Source: Leptoclinus maculatus
Lineage: Eukaryota > Chordata > Actinopteri > Perciformes > Stichaeidae
Direction of reading: 5' to 3'
Assembly (NCBI GenBank): GCA_032191485.1
Contig: JAVDOI010000012.1
Span: 18,971,985 to 19,035,984, forward strand
DNA length: 64,000 nucleotides
In this document: positions 61,316 to 64,000 of the stretch, piece by piece
Layout: each line of letters opens with the position of its first letter
How positions within the stretch are numbered: position 1 is the first letter of the stretch
Notes under the pieces: generated by a model
The model's input: only the letters and a program-made list of their open reading frames with translations
The model's database searches: none
Told to the model about the DNA's origin: nothing
Made by a program: the position numbers and the translations under genes

Positions 61316-61929
61316 ACGTTCAGCGCTCTGGACAGAGTCCTCTTCTTCCTCTTCCACCCTTTTCTCCACCTCCCAACTCTCCTCCCTGCTAGAGTCTGAG
61401 ACAATGGAGCAGAGTCTTGCCTCTTGAAGGCCTTAGCAAGGGCAGAGGAGGAGGATGGATGCCATGGCCTCTTCACTACGGTGGTAGGATATTTTGTCGC
61501 ATTGGGCACTTCTACAGGGTCTCCCTTAAAATGACCCTGGCTATTTTGTCCGCCCTCACCTTTAGCTGGTGCAAGATCGCCTTTTAGCAATCGCCGCTTA
61601 CAGCCCTGACCACTCCTGCCAGCCACTGATGGCGCTTGTCCAGTTTTGGGTTGTGAATATAAGAGCTCAAGGACAATAACTGTCCCATTTGGCACCACTC
61701 TGTCCCAAGTGTCACCAGGTTTCCCATCAGCACATGGCACACAGACAAAAAAGTTGCCCAAAAAGTGTACAACTTGACCATGAAAGGAATTGCAATCGTC
61801 AACCGATTTGACAATGGTACGTTTTTGGCAGTGGCAATAAACCCCCAGTACATTTTTGTCCTGACAATCAGAGTGTGTCCATGAGGTGGTATGTGAAATG
61901 AGTTCATCAGGAAAACTCTGCGCTTTCCA
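61316..61929 (-). CDS. unidentified coding exon, 205 codons open
   Basis: The frame is open on the minus strand from after a TAA at 61932-61930 to a TGA at 61314-61312, the longest in the window not explained by a repeat. The beginning is ordinary in composition: SWTHSDCQDKNVLGVYCHC, then FHGQVVHFLGNFFVCVPC. The middle has TWDRVVPNGTVIVLELLYSQ, and the C-terminal third is basic and serine-rich (RRVGRWRKGWKRKKRTLSR). The stop falls inside a strong donor, GTGAGTA at 61315-61309, so the stop may be intronic. The 5' end is not defined, no start with good context was picked, and the upstream acceptor is weak. I do not recognise the protein. It could be a host gene, a retrogene fragment or an unfamiliar transposon. 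Confidence 0.45.
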
Positions 61930-62367
61930 TTATGTGATATCTAACTTTTTTCACACCGAAGACTATTTCAATGCGATGTACTGCCATGCAGGATGAGGAT
62001 GAGCGAATTACACATACAAACACTCACTAACATTCCTCTGCACCCAACGACACACACACACACACACACACACACAACATGGATGAAGCGTGACAGAGGT
62101 CCGTGAATGAGGAGTAAGCAGGTGGCTGCCCCCTCCTGTAGAGCTGACACACAGGAAAAGAACATCACTTAGGCATAACACACACACGGACTCATGCACA
62201 TGCATGCATGCTCACAGAAACTCCTCGATACCCACCGGGGGGATGAGCGTTCAAGCCTCTGTTAAAGCCCCAGCTGTCACACCCCACCACCCCACCCCCT
62301 CTTCTCTCTCCCCCCCTTAATTTTAGCACCGTGCACTCTCGCTCTTTACCTCCACCTCTCTCTCGCT

Positions 62368-62371
<4 letters not shown>

Positions 62372-62402
<31 letters not shown>
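62372..62402. repeat. (CA)15 microsatellite
   Basis: 31 bases of CA. Confidence 0.95.
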
Positions 62403-62405
<3 letters not shown>

Positions 62406-62921
62406 TTTGTGTGCAAACACATACTTGAAAATGCCCACACACTTGGCGCAGCTTCAGTGCAGGCATCGTAGCCTCTAGCATGCACAGTCTTTGAGCTGAA
62501 GAGCTATATTAGCTTCTCCGTCTTTTTTTCCCTCCGCTCGTCGTACATGTGTGCCCTTAATCTACTTACTGCGATAGCGGCTACGCGGCATGCAGCGGGG
62601 CAAAGGTTTGCCTCAGGGCGGCTTCCTCGGCTTCGCTTCGGTCCGCGCAGATTGGCTTCCGTTGCCAACAGAGTGTGCGCGTGTTGATGCATTTCTGCAT
62701 GTACATGTGCTCGCGTTTGTATGTTTCATACATGTTCAAGGTTATCTCCCTCTTATTAATGCCATCTATGCACATGTATTGCGGACATGTGAGTGTGTTT
62801 CTGCACACCGACACATGCAACGTTTTCCTTTCAATAATCTCCTCCACAGGACATGTAGCACAGAGAACAAGCTGGCAGATTAGCGTTACTAGATTAGTTA
62901 CTGGGGTTGAGTGAAAGGTGG

Positions 62922-62924
<3 letters not shown>

Positions 62925-62973
<49 letters not shown>
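62925..62973. repeat. (GA)24 microsatellite
   Basis: About 49 bases of GA. Confidence 0.95.
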
Positions 62974-62976
<3 letters not shown>

Positions 62977-64000
62977 GTGAAGAGCGTTCACAATGGGGCC
63001 TACATCACAACCGAGCTACGCTGGCTAAATCTGAAAAGGCATTTTTCTCATGTTTTGGGTTTCTGGACACATTAAACCAGTGCTGTGTCCAAAACTGAGT
63101 TTTCCAAAACCGCGGAGTCAACAAAAACTGCTGAATAAAAAGAGTCAATGACCTTTTCTTCCACAAGGAAAATGGAGTTGTTTTTCTTCTTTCGATCTTG
63201 TTAAGGGAAGAAAGCATTACAGACTTCCTAATACTTGTGAAATGTATCTCAAAATTTGTTTTCCCAGCTAATTTGCCTTGAAAGATGTAAATATAACATT
63301 TTATTTCAGGCCTTTTTCCAGCGTGTGGATCTAACGTTAGCATTCCTTTTAGTCCCGCCATCTTCTGTGTGTATCGGTCGGATGTGCATTAGTAGGAATG
63401 AGTGCAGGATACAAATCAGCTGTCAACCATCGGAATCTTACTATGAAAAAGGAGAGATTCAATCGACAACCTTTCCTTTTTCTGGGGGTGCTTTCTATAG
63501 CTGCTACTTTCAAGCTAAACCAACACAGCAGCAATAACATTTAGCTATGCGCGGTTTAGAAAACAATGTCTTGAGTGGATACATCTGTTCGGGTGGATCA
63601 GTGAAAACTGAGGTTTTGGAAAATGATGACATATTTACCAACCACAAAACTATGGTTTGATCATAGTCAGAGTAGACTACTCAGTAGAATTTATTCGGTG
63701 AAGGTGTTTCCATATTCAATATAGCTCATCAACTTTCTTCCGACAAATGCAAACACCACCTCAAGTGAGCGTAAAAAAATGTTTGTGCTGTTGAGGAAAT
63801 TTTATCACATTTTTCATAGAGCTTTTACAATGCGTTACTTCCAAAAGTGCGTAGGAATATGTTAATGTGCCCACGGCTACTGTTCTCCTCGGTTGACAAG
63901 TGGCATTTAGCCATGATCAAACTACTGTTGTAAGCTTGTTCAGAAAGATGAATAACATGATATATTAAAACACAAAACAAGTTAACCATTGTGGACGCAC

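Larger units (their letters stand above)
61930..64000. other. non-coding stretch with CA and GA runs
   Basis: CA runs at 62050-62076 and 62372-62402 and a GA run at 62925-62973. No gene or 5' exon for the 61.3-61.9 kb frame was recognised, though one could be further upstream. Confidence 0.45.

Noticed and set aside
61584..61907. Second minus-strand frame of 107 codons overlapping the unidentified exon
   Set aside because: Out of frame with the longer 205-codon reading and lacking the downstream donor phase.

Overview
The window looks like teleost fish nuclear DNA, probably percomorph. The evidence is very dense CA/GT, GA/CT and AT microsatellites, several dispersed repeat families I recognise from fish genomes, a fish L2/Maui-type LINE, a tRNA-derived SINE, and many decayed hAT transposons. 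There is no rRNA or tRNA gene, no operon and no intact, recognisable host protein-coding gene. Most of the window reads as intergenic or intronic DNA. I name repeat families by structure because I could not search Repbase or Dfam.

Layout. 1-6.1 kb: a deleted BED-hAT copy (1110-1585), joined to a fragment of a dispersed CRE-bearing family (family A), and a hAT BED-finger remnant (5757-6101). 8-18.1 kb: three hAT elements, each closed by a perfect 8-bp target-site duplication (10144-10765, 13397-14272, 17132-18084), and two foldback-type elements (11.0 and 12.7-13.1 kb). 19-26 kb: copies of family A and of a second dispersed family (family B). 28.1-28.9 kb: a 757-bp terminal-inverted-repeat element packed with ATACGC/ACGCTGG motifs, with a TATA box and start codon inside it. 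29.5 kb: a SINE. 32.4 kb: an uninterrupted (TG)143. 37.6-41.7 kb: nested repeats, including a hAT copy whose transposase-coding region carries a 69-bp unit four times in frame. 49.5-52.1 kb: family A and an L2 LINE whose internal deletion left a 320-codon frame open. 53.4-60.9 kb: a long purine-rich tract, a homopolymer/STR cluster and two copies of a TIR family. 61.0-61.9 kb: the only non-repeat stretch that looks like part of a host gene, on the minus strand. It has a 205-codon open frame, a GTGAGT donor, a 110-bp intron, a terminal exon and an AATAAA. I do not recognise the protein.

The identifiable coding pieces are mostly transposon parts: BED zinc fingers, the start of the hAT catalytic domain, a hAT C-terminal dimerisation domain, and LINE endonuclease/reverse-transcriptase pieces. 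None forms a complete transposase. Where nesting can be read, it gives relative ages: younger hAT insertions sit inside family A (37.8 kb) and family B (40.1 kb).
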